Counted from the stretch's first letter, positions 1 to 8,579 are shown. The stretch: DNA of 64,000 nt from Methylovulum psychrotolerans (GCF_002923755.1 NZ_PGFZ01000005.1:126743-190742); one strand, 5' to 3'. Notes: a model not told the origin generated them from the sequence alone. A program made the numbers and translations.

Positions 1-873
1 GAATCTTTTGTCGGCAATACGCCTTTAGTTAGGCTGCAACGGTTGCCGGGCCTTACCTCCAACACCATCCTTGTTAAACTCGAAGGCAATAACCCCGCCG
101 GCTCCATTAAAGACCGTGCTGCCCTGAGCATGATTAAATATGCCGAGGCGAGGGGTGACATCAAACCAGGCGACCGCCTTATCGAAGCGACCAGCGGCAA
201 TACCGGTATTGCCTTGGCGATGGCGGCGGCAATCAAAGGCTATAAGATGACCTTGATTATGCCCGATAATATGAGCGAAGAGCGCAGGGCCTCAATGAAG
301 GCTTATGGGGCGGAGATTATTCTGACGCCTGCGGCGGGCAGTATGGAAGCGGCAATTGATTTGGCCAACAGCATGGAAGCGCAAGGTCTGGGTAAAATTC
401 TTAACCAATTCGCTAATCCCGACAATCCGCGTGCCCATTATGAAAGCACAGGCCCTGAAATTTGGCGCGATACCCAAGGGCAGATTACCCATTTTGTCAG
501 TGCCATGGGCACGACAGGTACTATTATGGGCAATTCACGTTTTCTTAAAGAGCAAAACCCCGCTATTCAAATCATCGGTGTGCAGCCAGAGGGCGATGCG
601 AAAATCCCCGGCATCCGCCGTTGGCCGCAAGCGTATTTGCCCAAAATTTACCAAGCCGATAGGGTTGACCGTATTATTGGTATGGGACAAGCGTTGGCCG
701 AACAAACTACCCGCGCTTTGGCCGCTGAAGAAGGTATATTTGCGGGCATCTCTTCGGGTGGGGCGGTCGCGGCCGCGTTACAATTGTCCGCCGGGCTTGA
801 AAATGCGGTGATTGTGGCGATTGTTTGCGACCGTGGTGACCGCTACCTATCGACAGGCGTGTTTCCTGGTTGA
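1..873 (+). CDS. cysM: Cysteine synthase B (O-acetylserine sulfhydrylase), 5' end cut off
   Basis: PLP-dependent enzyme that makes cysteine from O-acetylserine and sulfide or thiosulfate in the cytoplasm. The reading frame is open from base 1 (visible N-terminus ESFVGNTPLVRL), so the true start lies upstream; about 290 residues are visible against roughly 300 in the family. The PLP-lysine motif NNPAGSIKDR has the CysM rather than the CysK form. The substrate loop TSGNTG, the phosphate-cradling loop GTTGT and the C-terminal GISSGGA serine motif are all present. The TTG at 43 is not the start, because family-conserved residues precede it in frame. rlmD follows 144 bp downstream; cysM-rlmD adjacency is also known from Pseudomonas, where relA comes next, but relA is not here. 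Naming as CysM rather than CysK rests on the lysine motif. Confidence 0.93.
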   Translation, partial: ESFVGNTPLVRLQRLPGLTSNTILVKLEGNNPAGSIKDRAALSMIKYAEARGDIKPGDRLIEATSGNTGIALAMAAAIKGYKMTLIMPDNMSEERRASMKAYGAEIILTPAAGSMEAAIDLANSMEAQGLGKILNQFANPDNPRAHYESTGPEIWRDTQGQITHFVSAMGTTGTIMGNSRFLKEQNPAIQIIGVQPEGDAKIPGIRRWPQAYLPKIYQADRVDRIIGMGQALAEQTTRALAAEEGIFAGISSGGAVAAALQLSAGLENAVIVAIVCDRGDRYLSTGVFPG

Positions 874-1017
874 CGGTTGCCCATCTTTTGCATGGTATTG
901 CCTCCCGCTATGGCTACTTGTAGGCACAGCGGGTATCCTCAGAAGCCCTTCTTCCTAAAACTTCCCTAAAGACTTCTAAAATCGCTTTTCCCACTAACCT
1001 ATCCGTAAAACTTAAGC

Positions 1018-2355
1018 ATGGCCCGTACCCGAAACAAAACCCGTAAATTACCCGATCAGCCCGTTACCGTCACTATCGAATCGTTAGCCCATGATGGCCG
1101 TGGGGTCGCCCATGTCGATGGCAAAGTGATTTTTATTGATGAGGCTTTGCCTGGCGAAGCCGTAGAGTTTATCTATACCGACAGCCGTAAAGACTATGCC
1201 GAAGGCAAGGTGGTTACGTTATTAAGCCGTGCCGCTGACCGTGTCGAGCCTCTTTGTGCGCATTATGGCACTTGCGGCGGCTGTAGTTTCCAGCATGTCG
1301 AATCGGCGGCGCAAATCCGTATTAAGCAGGATTTGCTGCTGGAGCAATTCAAACGGATCGGTAAAGTGACCATCCCCGAATTATGGGAGCCTTTGCAAGG
1401 CCCGCATTGGGGTTATCGGCGTAAGGCACGGATGGGGGTTAAATATGTTGCCAAGAAAGGTCGGGTATTGGTCGGCTTTCGGGAAAGGCGGCATCAGTAT
1501 TTGGCGGAACTTGACAGTTGTGTAGTTATGCACCCCTTAGTAGGGACGCGCTTGCTGGCTTTAGGCGAGATGATAGCGGGGCTGTCGATACGCGAACAAA
1601 TCCCGCAAATTGAAGTCGCTATCGGTGATGACAGTTGTGTTTTGGCGGTACGCGTACTCACCCCGCCCAGTGCGGAAGATATTGAAAAAATGCGCCGCTT
1701 TGCCCATGCCGAAAGCATTAGCCTGTGTTTGCAAAGCAAAGGCCCCGATACCATAACGCCTCTACCGGGGGAGCCGGAAATCCCTTTAAGCTATCGGCTT
1801 CCTGATCAAGGGTTGGAGTTTCTCTTTCGCCCGGCCATGTTTACCCAAGTGAACTATGACATTAACCGGCAAATGATTAACCGTGTTTTGGCGGCATTGG
1901 ATTTAAATGCCAACGATCAGGTGTTGGATTTATTCTGTGGGTTGGGTAACTTTACGCTGCCGATGGCGACCTTGGCAGGGCATGTGGTCGGCATTGAAGG
2001 CGACCAGCCCTTAGTTAATCATGCCAAAGCCAATGCTGCCCATAATGGCATTGCTAATGTGGAGTTTTATGCTGCCGACTTAAGCAAAGACGTTAGCGAC
2101 CAGCCGTGGGCAATGCGCAAATACAATAAGATCCTGCTGGACCCTTCGCGGGCGGGTGCGTCTGAGGTGTTGCCTAATATTGCCAGATGGCAACCGGAGC
2201 AAATTGTTTACGTCTCTTGCAACCCATCAACGCTGGCCCGCGATGCCGGTATTTTAGTTAATGAGCTGGGTTATCGGTTAATTAGGGTCGGGGTTATGGA
2301 TATGTTCCCGCAGACGGGACATGTCGAGTCTATGGCATTGTTTAAAAAGGCCTAG
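1018..2355 (+). CDS. rlmD: 23S rRNA (uracil-1939-C5)-methyltransferase RlmD
   Basis: SAM-dependent RNA methyltransferase that makes m5U1939 in 23S rRNA. The 445 residues match family length. An N-terminal TRAM RNA-binding domain (about residues 12-70) is followed by the 4Fe-4S cluster cysteines C80, C86, C89 and C168. The SAM-binding motif LDLFCGLGNF lies at about 303-312, the catalytic nucleophile is C401 in YVSCNPSTLARD, and the general base is probably E437 in TGHVES. All catalytic and cluster residues are retained, so it should be active. The ATG at 1018 is used; the upstream sequence has no strong Shine-Dalgarno. Two hairpins with T tracts follow the stop codon, so transcription probably ends here. 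Confidence 0.95.
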   Translation: MARTRNKTRKLPDQPVTVTIESLAHDGRGVAHVDGKVIFIDEALPGEAVEFIYTDSRKDYAEGKVVTLLSRAADRVEPLCAHYGTCGGCSFQHVESAAQIRIKQDLLLEQFKRIGKVTIPELWEPLQGPHWGYRRKARMGVKYVAKKGRVLVGFRERRHQYLAELDSCVVMHPLVGTRLLALGEMIAGLSIREQIPQIEVAIGDDSCVLAVRVLTPPSAEDIEKMRRFAHAESISLCLQSKGPDTITPLPGEPEIPLSYRLPDQGLEFLFRPAMFTQVNYDINRQMINRVLAALDLNANDQVLDLFCGLGNFTLPMATLAGHVVGIEGDQPLVNHAKANAAHNGIANVEFYAADLSKDVSDQPWAMRKYNKILLDPSRAGASEVLPNIARWQPEQIVYVSCNPSTLARDAGILVNELGYRLIRVGVMDMFPQTGHVESMALFKKA

Positions 2356-2379
2356 TTGTTTTTAGAAAACTGAAAACGC

Positions 2380-2429
2380 TCTGCGTATCCTGACGGAGAC
2401 GCAGATTTTAGCCAATAAAGGCTTTTTTT
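2380..2429 (+). terminator. Tandem rho-independent terminator after rlmD
   Basis: A hairpin with 7-bp arms TCTGCGT/ACGCAGA plus an inner TCC/GGA stem (2380-2405) is followed by TTTT. Directly after it comes a short AGCC/GGCT stem (2410-2423) with a run of seven T. Position just past the rlmD stop fits. Confidence 0.65.
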
Positions 2430-3071
2430 GACCATTCTTAGTGCGCTTAGTGCGCCAATATAAAGCGTATGCGTGTTTATATGCCTATTTGTCTAAAAAT
2501 GGCGACGAAATGAATTTGGCATTTATCCGGCTCAGCCTTGCAAGCTTCCGATGTGTTTTATGCCCGTTCCTTGCGGTAACTTACCATAGGAACATTGGCC
2601 ATAGTTGCTTAAGTGTTGGTCGGGTGTTTGTTAATATGCAGCTGCATAAAATAGCGCGGAATAATCTTTTTAGTTTCGCCTAATTAGTCGCCAAAATAAT
2701 AACGTTAGGTTGCTTGGCGGCTTTTTTGCCGATTTTCTATGCTTGTAAAGGAATTGTCATACTTAACAAGTAGTCTATAACGCTAAAAGATGAGGGAAAC
2801 GCTAAGGTAAATCGTTTGGTTTGAGGTTTTTATGGCCTAAATTTGGTTAGGCTGTTGGTTTTGCCATTCCATAACATGATGGAATGTATATTGCTTTGTC
2901 ATTTACGCGCATCCCAATTTTCACAATTACCTCCCATTCAAGTCACCGGGCTTTTTTGATGCTAACCTCGCTTGCGACATCTCCCCCTCGTCAAGGATAC
3001 TGCTAGTTTTAGTGCCATTGGGATGCCCTTAACATGCTTCGTTTTCTATTTTTTGTAATTCACGATATTTT
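2430..3071. other. Intergenic region before the propeller gene, no convincing gene
   Basis: About 640 bp. An 80-codon open frame at 2441-2683 has no homology I recognise and no RBS. One perfect inverted repeat, CATTCCAT/ATGGAATG with a 6-nt spacer, lies at 2865-2886 and could be a regulator site for the gene at 3072. Otherwise I see nothing. Confidence 0.5.
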
Positions 3072-3929
3072 ATGGCTGCAAATTTTCAAAATTATCTTCT
3101 CCAAACGGGTACCGCTTTACATGAAACTGATGATACGTTTGCCTTTGCCTTAGCCGATTGGAATGGCGATGGTCGGCCTGATTTGTTTAATATCAAAAAA
3201 AGTAATACGGGTACGGGCATGACCGAAGTCAGTATTTTATCGGGCGCTTCCGGTTTTCAGGAGTATCTGCTGCAAACCGCGACAGATTTACATCAAACCG
3301 ACCATACCTTTGTCTTTGCCGTTGCCGATTGGAATAACGATGGCTGGCCAGATCTGTTTATCATTAAAAAAAGCAACACGGGTACGGGCAGTACCGAAGT
3401 GAGCATTTTATCTGGTGCCAGCAATTTTCAGCGGTATTTATTGCAAACCGGTACACCTTTGCACCAAACCGATGACACGTTTACTTTCGCTGTGGCGGAC
3501 TATACGGGTGACGGCAAACCAGATTTGTTTATTATCAAAAAAAGCGGGACGGGTACGGGCCGCACCGAAGTGAGCATTTTGTCCGGCGCATCCAACTACC
3601 AAGAGTATTTGCTGCAAACCGGTACCCCTCTACATCAGACCGATGCTAATTTTGATTTTGCGGTGGCAGATTGGAACGGTGACGGCTGGCCAGATTTGAT
3701 TGTCATCAAAAAAAGCCACACGGGTACGGGTAGCACCGAAGTGAGTGTTTTGTCCGGTGCCAGCAATTTCCAACAGTATTTACTGCAAACCGGTACGCCC
3801 CAGCATGAGACCGACCATAAGTTTGCTTTTGCCGTGGCGGCTTGGGATAGGCAAGGCAACACCGATTTGGCGGTGATCAAGAAAAACCAAACCGGTACCG
3901 GCAGGACAGAGATTAGCATAATGCGCTAA
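3072..3929 (+). CDS. FG-GAP/VCBS-like beta-propeller repeat protein
   Basis: A 285-residue protein made almost wholly of five tandem copies of a 57-residue unit (starting at residues 5, 62, 119, 176 and 233; the last copy is 53 residues). Each unit carries an aspartate-rich loop such as DWNGDGRPDL, typical of calcium-binding FG-GAP/VCBS blades, then IKKSNTGTG and TEVSILSGAS. Loop acidic residues are kept in copies 1-4 but decayed in copy 5 (AWDRQGNTDL). There is no signal peptide, membrane segment or other domain, so it is probably cytosolic unless exported by an unseen route. Similar repeats occur as accessory domains in secreted enzymes and in lectin-like proteins; free-standing propellers may bind glycans. 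That function is inference. The L,D-transpeptidase gene follows 118 bp downstream in the same direction. Confidence 0.85.
   Translation: MAANFQNYLLQTGTALHETDDTFAFALADWNGDGRPDLFNIKKSNTGTGMTEVSILSGASGFQEYLLQTATDLHQTDHTFVFAVADWNNDGWPDLFIIKKSNTGTGSTEVSILSGASNFQRYLLQTGTPLHQTDDTFTFAVADYTGDGKPDLFIIKKSGTGTGRTEVSILSGASNYQEYLLQTGTPLHQTDANFDFAVADWNGDGWPDLIVIKKSHTGTGSTEVSVLSGASNFQQYLLQTGTPQHETDHKFAFAVAAWDRQGNTDLAVIKKNQTGTGRTEISIMR
3084..3926 (+). repeat. Five tandem 171-bp coding repeats
   Basis: Units begin at 3084, 3255, 3426, 3597 and 3768 with an exact 171-bp period and high nucleotide similarity, for example the recurring ACGGGTACGGGC. Recent internal duplication or gene conversion would explain this, and copy number may vary between strains. 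Confidence 0.9.
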
Positions 3930-4047
3930 GCGTACAGAAAGCGGAAAGGGCAGGTGGTGTCGGCGCATGGCCTGATGAAAAGGTTTCGGTCGCGCCACGG
4001 ATGGGTGATAATAGCCACCTCATCCACCACTTCCCAGACCGAGCGTT

Positions 4048-4554
4048 ATGGCTTATCTTTCGTCATCCCCGCCCGATAGCTTTATTGATATCGCTATTGC
4101 CAGCCAGCAACTGCGGCTGATCGAAAACCAGCAAATCATCCGAACGTATCCGGTCTCCACCGCCCAAAAAGGCCTGGGGGAACTCAAGGGCAGTTATTGT
4201 ACGCCTAGAGGGTGGCATAAGATCCGCGCCAAAATTGGTGCCGGGCAACCGCTGAACGCCGTTTTTATCGGCAGACGCGCCACTGGCGAAATCTATAATG
4301 ATACCCTTAAGCAACAGCACCCGGAACGCGACTGGATACTTACCCGCATTTTGTGGTTAGGCGGTTTGGAACCTGGACGTAACCGCTATGGCAATGTCGA
4401 TACCGCTTGGCGGTACATTTACCTACACGGGACCCCTGATGAACGGATGAACGGCTTACCGGAATCTCACGGCTGTATCCGTATGCACAATGCCGATATC
4501 GCCGATTTATTCGATTGTGTCGAAGCTGGCATTTGCGTTTATATTCATGAATAA
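4048..4554 (+). CDS. L,D-transpeptidase (YkuD domain), no signal peptide
   Basis: YkuD-fold cysteine transpeptidase family; members make 3-3 peptidoglycan cross-links or attach proteins to meso-DAP. The 168 residues cover little more than the catalytic domain. The hallmark motif is complete: H127 in LHGT, then S140-H141-G142-C143-I-R145, with C143 the likely nucleophile and N148 following. The N-terminus (MAYLSSSPPDS) is not a signal sequence and no transmembrane helix is visible, which is odd for an enzyme acting in the periplasm. A missed upstream start is not obvious, since the preceding 118 bp hold no clear RBS or in-frame secretion signal. It follows the propeller gene and may be co-transcribed. 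Other YkuD proteins of this short type are annotated only as L,D-transpeptidase family. Confidence 0.88.
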   Translation: MAYLSSSPPDSFIDIAIASQQLRLIENQQIIRTYPVSTAQKGLGELKGSYCTPRGWHKIRAKIGAGQPLNAVFIGRRATGEIYNDTLKQQHPERDWILTRILWLGGLEPGRNRYGNVDTAWRYIYLHGTPDERMNGLPESHGCIRMHNADIADLFDCVEAGICVYIHE

Positions 4555-4608
4555 GCCGCTAGGGTTTAGACAGGTAAGGCCATCCGCACCGTGTGGGTAG
4601 CGTGGTTT

Positions 4609-4974
4609 TTAATGCCTGGACGATAAGTTGCTGGGCAACCAGTTTGATGAGGGTTGATGGCCTGTGCCGATGGCTGTTTTTATATGGTTTTTTACCTTGC
4701 TGATTGCCTTGGAAACGGCTTCGCCCTCTGACATTGACCACACTTTTGAAGGCATGCAAGGGCCTGCTTCGGTAGGTATATGGGCATGATGGCTGACCTC
4801 AAAACCGTAGGGGGTGTTGATGCGGACAGAACTTTTATAGAGTTTGATTTTAACGATGGGCTGTAAATGATTTTTACCCACATCCAGAACCACCACCATT
4901 TCTTTTAGAAAGCGGCAAGAATCTGTTACGGTTTCATTTTTGTCGGTTATCGTCAGCACTTTATAACCTGCCAT
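4609..4974 (-). CDS. Hypothetical protein, 121 aa
   Basis: I do not recognise this protein. It is probably real because the ATG at 4974 is preceded by a strong Shine-Dalgarno (GGGAGG, 6 nt away) and by an AT-rich region suited to a promoter. The N-terminal half (MAGYKVLTITDKNETVTD, then VVVLDVGKNHLQPIVKIKLY) alternates hydrophobic and charged residues, as in a small beta-rich domain. The C-terminal part has a helical segment (EGEAVSKAISKVKNHIKTAI). There is no signal peptide, membrane segment or metal motif. It converges on the L,D-transpeptidase gene, with 54 bp between the two stop codons. Confidence 0.5.
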   Translation of the reverse strand: MAGYKVLTITDKNETVTDSCRFLKEMVVVLDVGKNHLQPIVKIKLYKSSVRINTPYGFEVSHHAHIPTEAGPCMPSKVWSMSEGEAVSKAISKVKNHIKTAIGTGHQPSSNWLPSNLSSRH

Positions 4975-5181
4975 AATGGCCTCCCGAATACGGATGGTAT
5001 TCTCTTAATGCCAGCATTTAGCTAGCTACAAATGTCTCCCCATTAGGTTAACAATAAAATAGCCGAAAAAATATTAAGTAGTACCTATAAAAAAAGTAAT
5101 TTTTCACAAAATTGTATTAAAAAAATCAAAAAATAATGTCATGTAGCTGTTTTTAAAAGAAAAATTTAATTTTTTTAGCAT

Positions 5182-5223
5182 AAAAAAAGAACCCTAAAAA
5201 TAAGCTTTTCGGGTTCTTTTTTT
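5182..5223. terminator. Bidirectional terminator
   Basis: AAAAAAAGAACCC pairs perfectly with GGGTTCTTTTTTT around a 16-nt loop, with A/T tracts on both flanks. It lies downstream of the GH5 gene (minus strand) and upstream of the gene at 4609-4974. The preceding 140 bp (5041-5180) are extremely AT-rich. Confidence 0.75.
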
Positions 5224-5271
5224 ATGAATTTATGCTTGTTTTTTCAAATAACGCCTTACTTAGCGGTTTAA

Positions 5272-6393
5272 TCAGGCAAATTTGTCGGGTAGCCAGCCGC
5301 GTTCCACGCTATCCCGAAAACACCACGCCGGCGTCGTTTCAGTTTTGTAGCTCCAGAAAAACCAGCCCAGATATTTTTCAAAGGTGATCAGTTGGGCGCT
5401 GGCGTGGGCGCGGTAGGCGACATCGGTTTGGAAGCTGTCAAGACCTTCTAATGCATGGTTAAAAGGCCCGGTTGCCCATAGTGATACGACCCGCAAATCG
5501 ATGCCTAAGCTCCATTCGCCGACCACCGTCGAGACGCCACGGTCACGGTTAATCGCGTCGGCTTCGTTGTTCCATTCGACCACGGACTTTTCGATATGGC
5601 CTTGCACGTCCAGGTCAATGTCTTCACGGACAAAGCATTGGTAACGGTGGATGTCGAAAATTACGTTGGAAAACGTCGGCTCGGCCATAAAGCCGCTGTA
5701 CTCGGTATAAGACCGGAAACCGTCATGGAACATCACCGCCACCTGTTCGGGCGGGCAATGGCTGCGGATGCGCCGGTAGGCTTCGGTATTGTAGTGTTGC
5801 AAAAATGCGGTAGGAATGTCCCAACGCGGCTCATTTAACACTTCAATGGCATGGAGGGCAGGGCTGTGATGGTAACGTGCCGCCAGCCGCTCCAAAACGC
5901 TTAAAGAATGGTCTATATAAGCGGTTTGGGTATGCCATTCGCACACATCTTTGATGCCGCCATTGTCAAAGCCATTTTGGCAACCTGGGGCGGCATGTAG
6001 ATCCAAGACAATATGCAGGCCAAGTTCTTCGGCCCAAACAAATGCCCGATCCAGTATGGCAATGCCGCCTTGTACAAAGGGGTATGGCTTATCGCCGTAA
6101 GCGGGATGGTACGGGTAGTCGGGGCCAAAAATCCAATGCCCCACCGGAATACGTACGGCGTTAAGGCCCCGCGCGGCTATCCAGGCAAAATCGTCACGGG
6201 TGATGAAGGTGTTCCAGTGCCGGGTCAGTGCGGCTTCGGCCTTATCGCCTAATTCAACACAATACGAGGTTTCGTCGGTAGCGGCTAGTTCCTCAAAGAG
6301 GCTGGGTACCATCCATTTTTCAATGACCAGCCAACTGCCAAGATTAACCCCGCGCAATTTTTTGCCCAATGGGTTGGTGAAAGTGGTGTGCAT
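5272..6393 (-). CDS. Glycoside hydrolase family 5 (exo-beta-1,3-glucanase-like)
   Basis: A TIM-barrel retaining glycosidase resembling fungal-type exo-1,3-beta-glucanases (GH5 subfamily 9). The N-terminus has the typical RGVNLGSWLVIEKWM signature. The acid/base is E188 in VLNEP and the nucleophile is E293 in VVGEWSLG (numbered from the chosen start). The start at 6393 (MHTTF) is preferred over the upstream ATG pair at 6411, because AGGAGAG sits 5 nt before it and the upstream ATGs overlap that RBS. This gives 373 residues. No signal peptide is visible, so it may act on an internal glucan or oligosaccharide. It is the last gene of the minus-strand run and is followed by a terminator. The substrate is inferred from the family. 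Confidence 0.85.
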   Translation of the reverse strand: MHTTFTNPLGKKLRGVNLGSWLVIEKWMVPSLFEELAATDETSYCVELGDKAEAALTRHWNTFITRDDFAWIAARGLNAVRIPVGHWIFGPDYPYHPAYGDKPYPFVQGGIAILDRAFVWAEELGLHIVLDLHAAPGCQNGFDNGGIKDVCEWHTQTAYIDHSLSVLERLAARYHHSPALHAIEVLNEPRWDIPTAFLQHYNTEAYRRIRSHCPPEQVAVMFHDGFRSYTEYSGFMAEPTFSNVIFDIHRYQCFVREDIDLDVQGHIEKSVVEWNNEADAINRDRGVSTVVGEWSLGIDLRVVSLWATGPFNHALEGLDSFQTDVAYRAHASAQLITFEKYLGWFFWSYKTETTPAWCFRDSVERGWLPDKFA

Positions 6394-6473
6394 GTTAACT
6401 CTCCTCATCATTTAGGGCGGCTATGCCCAAGGCGTCGCCGCATTATTCACCGCCGTTGCCGGCTTTAAGAAGG

Positions 6474-8168
6474 CTATAAAGTGATCCGCCGCTGATGGAA
6501 CGCGTGGGCGGTCGGCTGGTTGCTGATGGTCAGCAGGGTCGCGTCCGGCAGTTGCTGGCTGATGAGGCGGTACATATCGGTTTCGCCATCAGGCGGCAAG
6601 GAATCAAAAGCTTCTTGTAACAAAATCCATTTGGGTTTTTTCAGCAATAGCCGCACCACGCCTAGGCGTTGCTGCTGTTCGCGTGCCAAAGCGTTATACC
6701 AAATGTCGGTTTTTTCGAGTTGTTCGGTCAGGTTTTTAAGGCCGACCCACTCCATGAGCTGTTCCAATTCACCCGTTTTCAGGGTGTCCGCTTCATCGGG
6801 GTAGCAAATGGCATCACGCAAGCGGCCCGTGGGCAAATACGGGCGGGGCGGCATAAAAAACATCGGTTCGTCATCGGGCAGTTCGATACGGCCTTCACCC
6901 CACGGCCATAAACCGGCGACCGCTTTAAACAGTTTCGCGCCGGTCGCGGTATCGCCGGTAATCAGCAGGTGTTCGCCAGGGCGAATGAATTCATCAAAGA
7001 CCGACATGCAAACCATGCGGTCGAGTTTGCCTATGCACAGCTTGTGGAAGCGCAGGATGGGTTGCTCGGATTTTTCCAGGACAATGCGGTAAGGGTCGGG
7101 GCGGGCGAGCTCTTGCTCCAAGTCTTCTAAGGCTTGCATCAGGCTGAGCACCCGCTCGACCGAAGCCCGCCATTGTGCGACCGCCGACATATTGTCAACA
7201 GGCCAGGACAGGGCTGAGGTGGTTTGTTGGAAGGCTTGCACCGCTTGCATCAGGCTACCCAAGCTAATGTTGCCCAAGATGTAACGTGGCGCGGAGACCA
7301 GTACCGGGAAGGCCATGGACAGTACCGAGTAGCCGGACGAGAACAGGATGATGTTCGCCATGGCTTGGGTTTGCCGATGATAGGCACGGATAATGTCGTC
7401 GAACAAATTCCGTAGCCGTTTGCGCTCTTGGGCTTCGCCTTTAATCAAGGCAATCGCTTGGGAGTTTTCGCGGACGGTGACCAAATCGAAACGGAAGTCG
7501 GCTTCGACCGTCTGCCGCGCATCGGTTGCTTTCGTTAACGGGCGGCCAATCCGCCAACCCAAGAAAGACGCACTGACGGCATAAATGATCGCCACCCATA
7601 CCAGATAGCCGTGGATGGTGAAGGTGAACAGGCCAAAATCCAAGGTAACAGTGCCGGAAATGCCCCAAAGTATGACCGAAAAACTGGCCAAGGACAGCAG
7701 GCTGTAGAACAGCGTATGGCATAGGGTAATGGCATCTTCGGTGGCGATGCGGATATCCTCGGCAATGCGCCCGTCCGGGTTGTCGTGTCGGGCGGTTTTG
7801 ATGTGGGTAACCTGATAATGCCGCCCTTGGTGCATCCAGCGTTCGGTGACTTGTCCGGTCAGCCATTCCCGCCAGCCGATTTGCAACTGCCGTTTGATTT
7901 TCAGGTGCTTGACGGTAACGGTCATATTGGCGATAAAAATCAGCACCAATAAAGCCATTTCTTGCAGTAGGCCCGACATGGAATGCTGCTCTAGGGCATT
8001 AAACAGAGCCGCGCTCCATTCGGTAATCAGGACAGCGATGACCATTTGCAAAATGGTCAGGCCAATCAGAAACAGGGTTTGCCGACGGACTTCGGTGCGG
8101 TTTTCCCCAGACCAGAACGGCCCTGCCAGGTGTAAAAATTGCGTGAAAAATCCATTTTTAAACTGCAT
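6474..8168 (-). CDS. SbmA/YddA-like ABC transporter with degenerate ATPase domain
   Basis: A fused membrane and nucleotide-binding protein of the ABC_membrane_2/SbmA-BacA group. The N-terminal 330 residues carry about six hydrophobic helices and the family segment EADFRF...VRENSQAIAL. The C-terminal 200 residues align with an ABC ATPase, yet every key motif is altered. Walker A reads GDTATGAK (residues 405-412), with Ala where the catalytic Lys belongs. The Q-loop has FMPPRPYLP, Pro for Gln. The signature is LAREQ instead of LSGGE. Walker B is ILLQE, Gln for Asp. The H-loop reads ISNQP where ISVGHR is usual. ATP hydrolysis is therefore unlikely; proton-driven uptake, as in SbmA/BacA, or a regulatory role is possible. 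The start at 8168 has an RBS (GGAGTAAGG) and gives 564 residues, the usual YddA length; an upstream ATG at 8201 is possible. Confidence 0.85.
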   Translation of the reverse strand: MQFKNGFFTQFLHLAGPFWSGENRTEVRRQTLFLIGLTILQMVIAVLITEWSAALFNALEQHSMSGLLQEMALLVLIFIANMTVTVKHLKIKRQLQIGWREWLTGQVTERWMHQGRHYQVTHIKTARHDNPDGRIAEDIRIATEDAITLCHTLFYSLLSLASFSVILWGISGTVTLDFGLFTFTIHGYLVWVAIIYAVSASFLGWRIGRPLTKATDARQTVEADFRFDLVTVRENSQAIALIKGEAQERKRLRNLFDDIIRAYHRQTQAMANIILFSSGYSVLSMAFPVLVSAPRYILGNISLGSLMQAVQAFQQTTSALSWPVDNMSAVAQWRASVERVLSLMQALEDLEQELARPDPYRIVLEKSEQPILRFHKLCIGKLDRMVCMSVFDEFIRPGEHLLITGDTATGAKLFKAVAGLWPWGEGRIELPDDEPMFFMPPRPYLPTGRLRDAICYPDEADTLKTGELEQLMEWVGLKNLTEQLEKTDIWYNALAREQQQRLGVVRLLLKKPKWILLQEAFDSLPPDGETDMYRLISQQLPDATLLTISNQPTAHAFHQRRITL

Positions 8169-8408
8169 AAGCCTTACTCCAAGTAAAGGTAGCATCTGCA
8201 CAGGCTTGCTTGTCGGTTATTATTGATCCTGTGCGGTGCTGAATGAAGGTAAAAACGTAGCGTGTGCTGGTTGGCGTTTATTTATTGTTGTCAAGGCCGC
8301 ATCTGCACTGCGTTTAGCTATTTTTATCAAGGTGTCGTCTTTTAAATTAGTAGGCTATGGGTTTGCATTTTTTTTGCAGGATGGCGGCAAACCCATGCCG
8401 TTAGCACG

Positions 8409-8579
8409 TTAAGCCATTAACACAAAATCTTCTTTGCCGACCCGGCAGTCTGGGCAACGCCAGTCTTCTGGCACATCTTCCCAGCGTGTGCCGGGGGCAA
8501 TATCAGAATCTGGATCGCCTTCGGCTTCGTCATAAATATGGCCGCAGACTTCACATTCGTATTTTTTATAATCAGACAT
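8409..8579 (-). CDS. Rubredoxin
   Basis: A 56-residue one-iron electron carrier. Two Cys pairs, C9-x-x-C12 and C42-x-x-C45, sit in the standard contexts [15 protein letters not shown] and [14 protein letters not shown], and the aromatic and Pro/Gly positions of the fold are kept. The ATG at 8579 follows GAGGAAACAAC, a good RBS. Rubredoxins pass electrons to alkane hydroxylases, rubrerythrin-type peroxidases or NAD-linked reductases; no such partner lies beside it. It sits 88 bp after the FemAB-like gene and about 240 bp before the ABC gene, all on the minus strand. Confidence 0.95.
   Translation of the reverse strand: MSDYKKYECEVCGHIYDEAEGDPDSDIAPGTRWEDVPEDWRCPDCRVGKEDFVLMA

Noticed and set aside
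2441-2683. 80-codon plus-strand open frame after rlmD
   Set aside because: No RBS, no recognisable protein features and many Cys/Arg typical of chance frames; it also begins just after terminators.
3084-3926. Regular repeat array that might be a CRISPR
   Set aside because: The units are 171 bp, contiguous and in one open frame encoding FG-GAP-like blades; there are no spacers and no cas genes.
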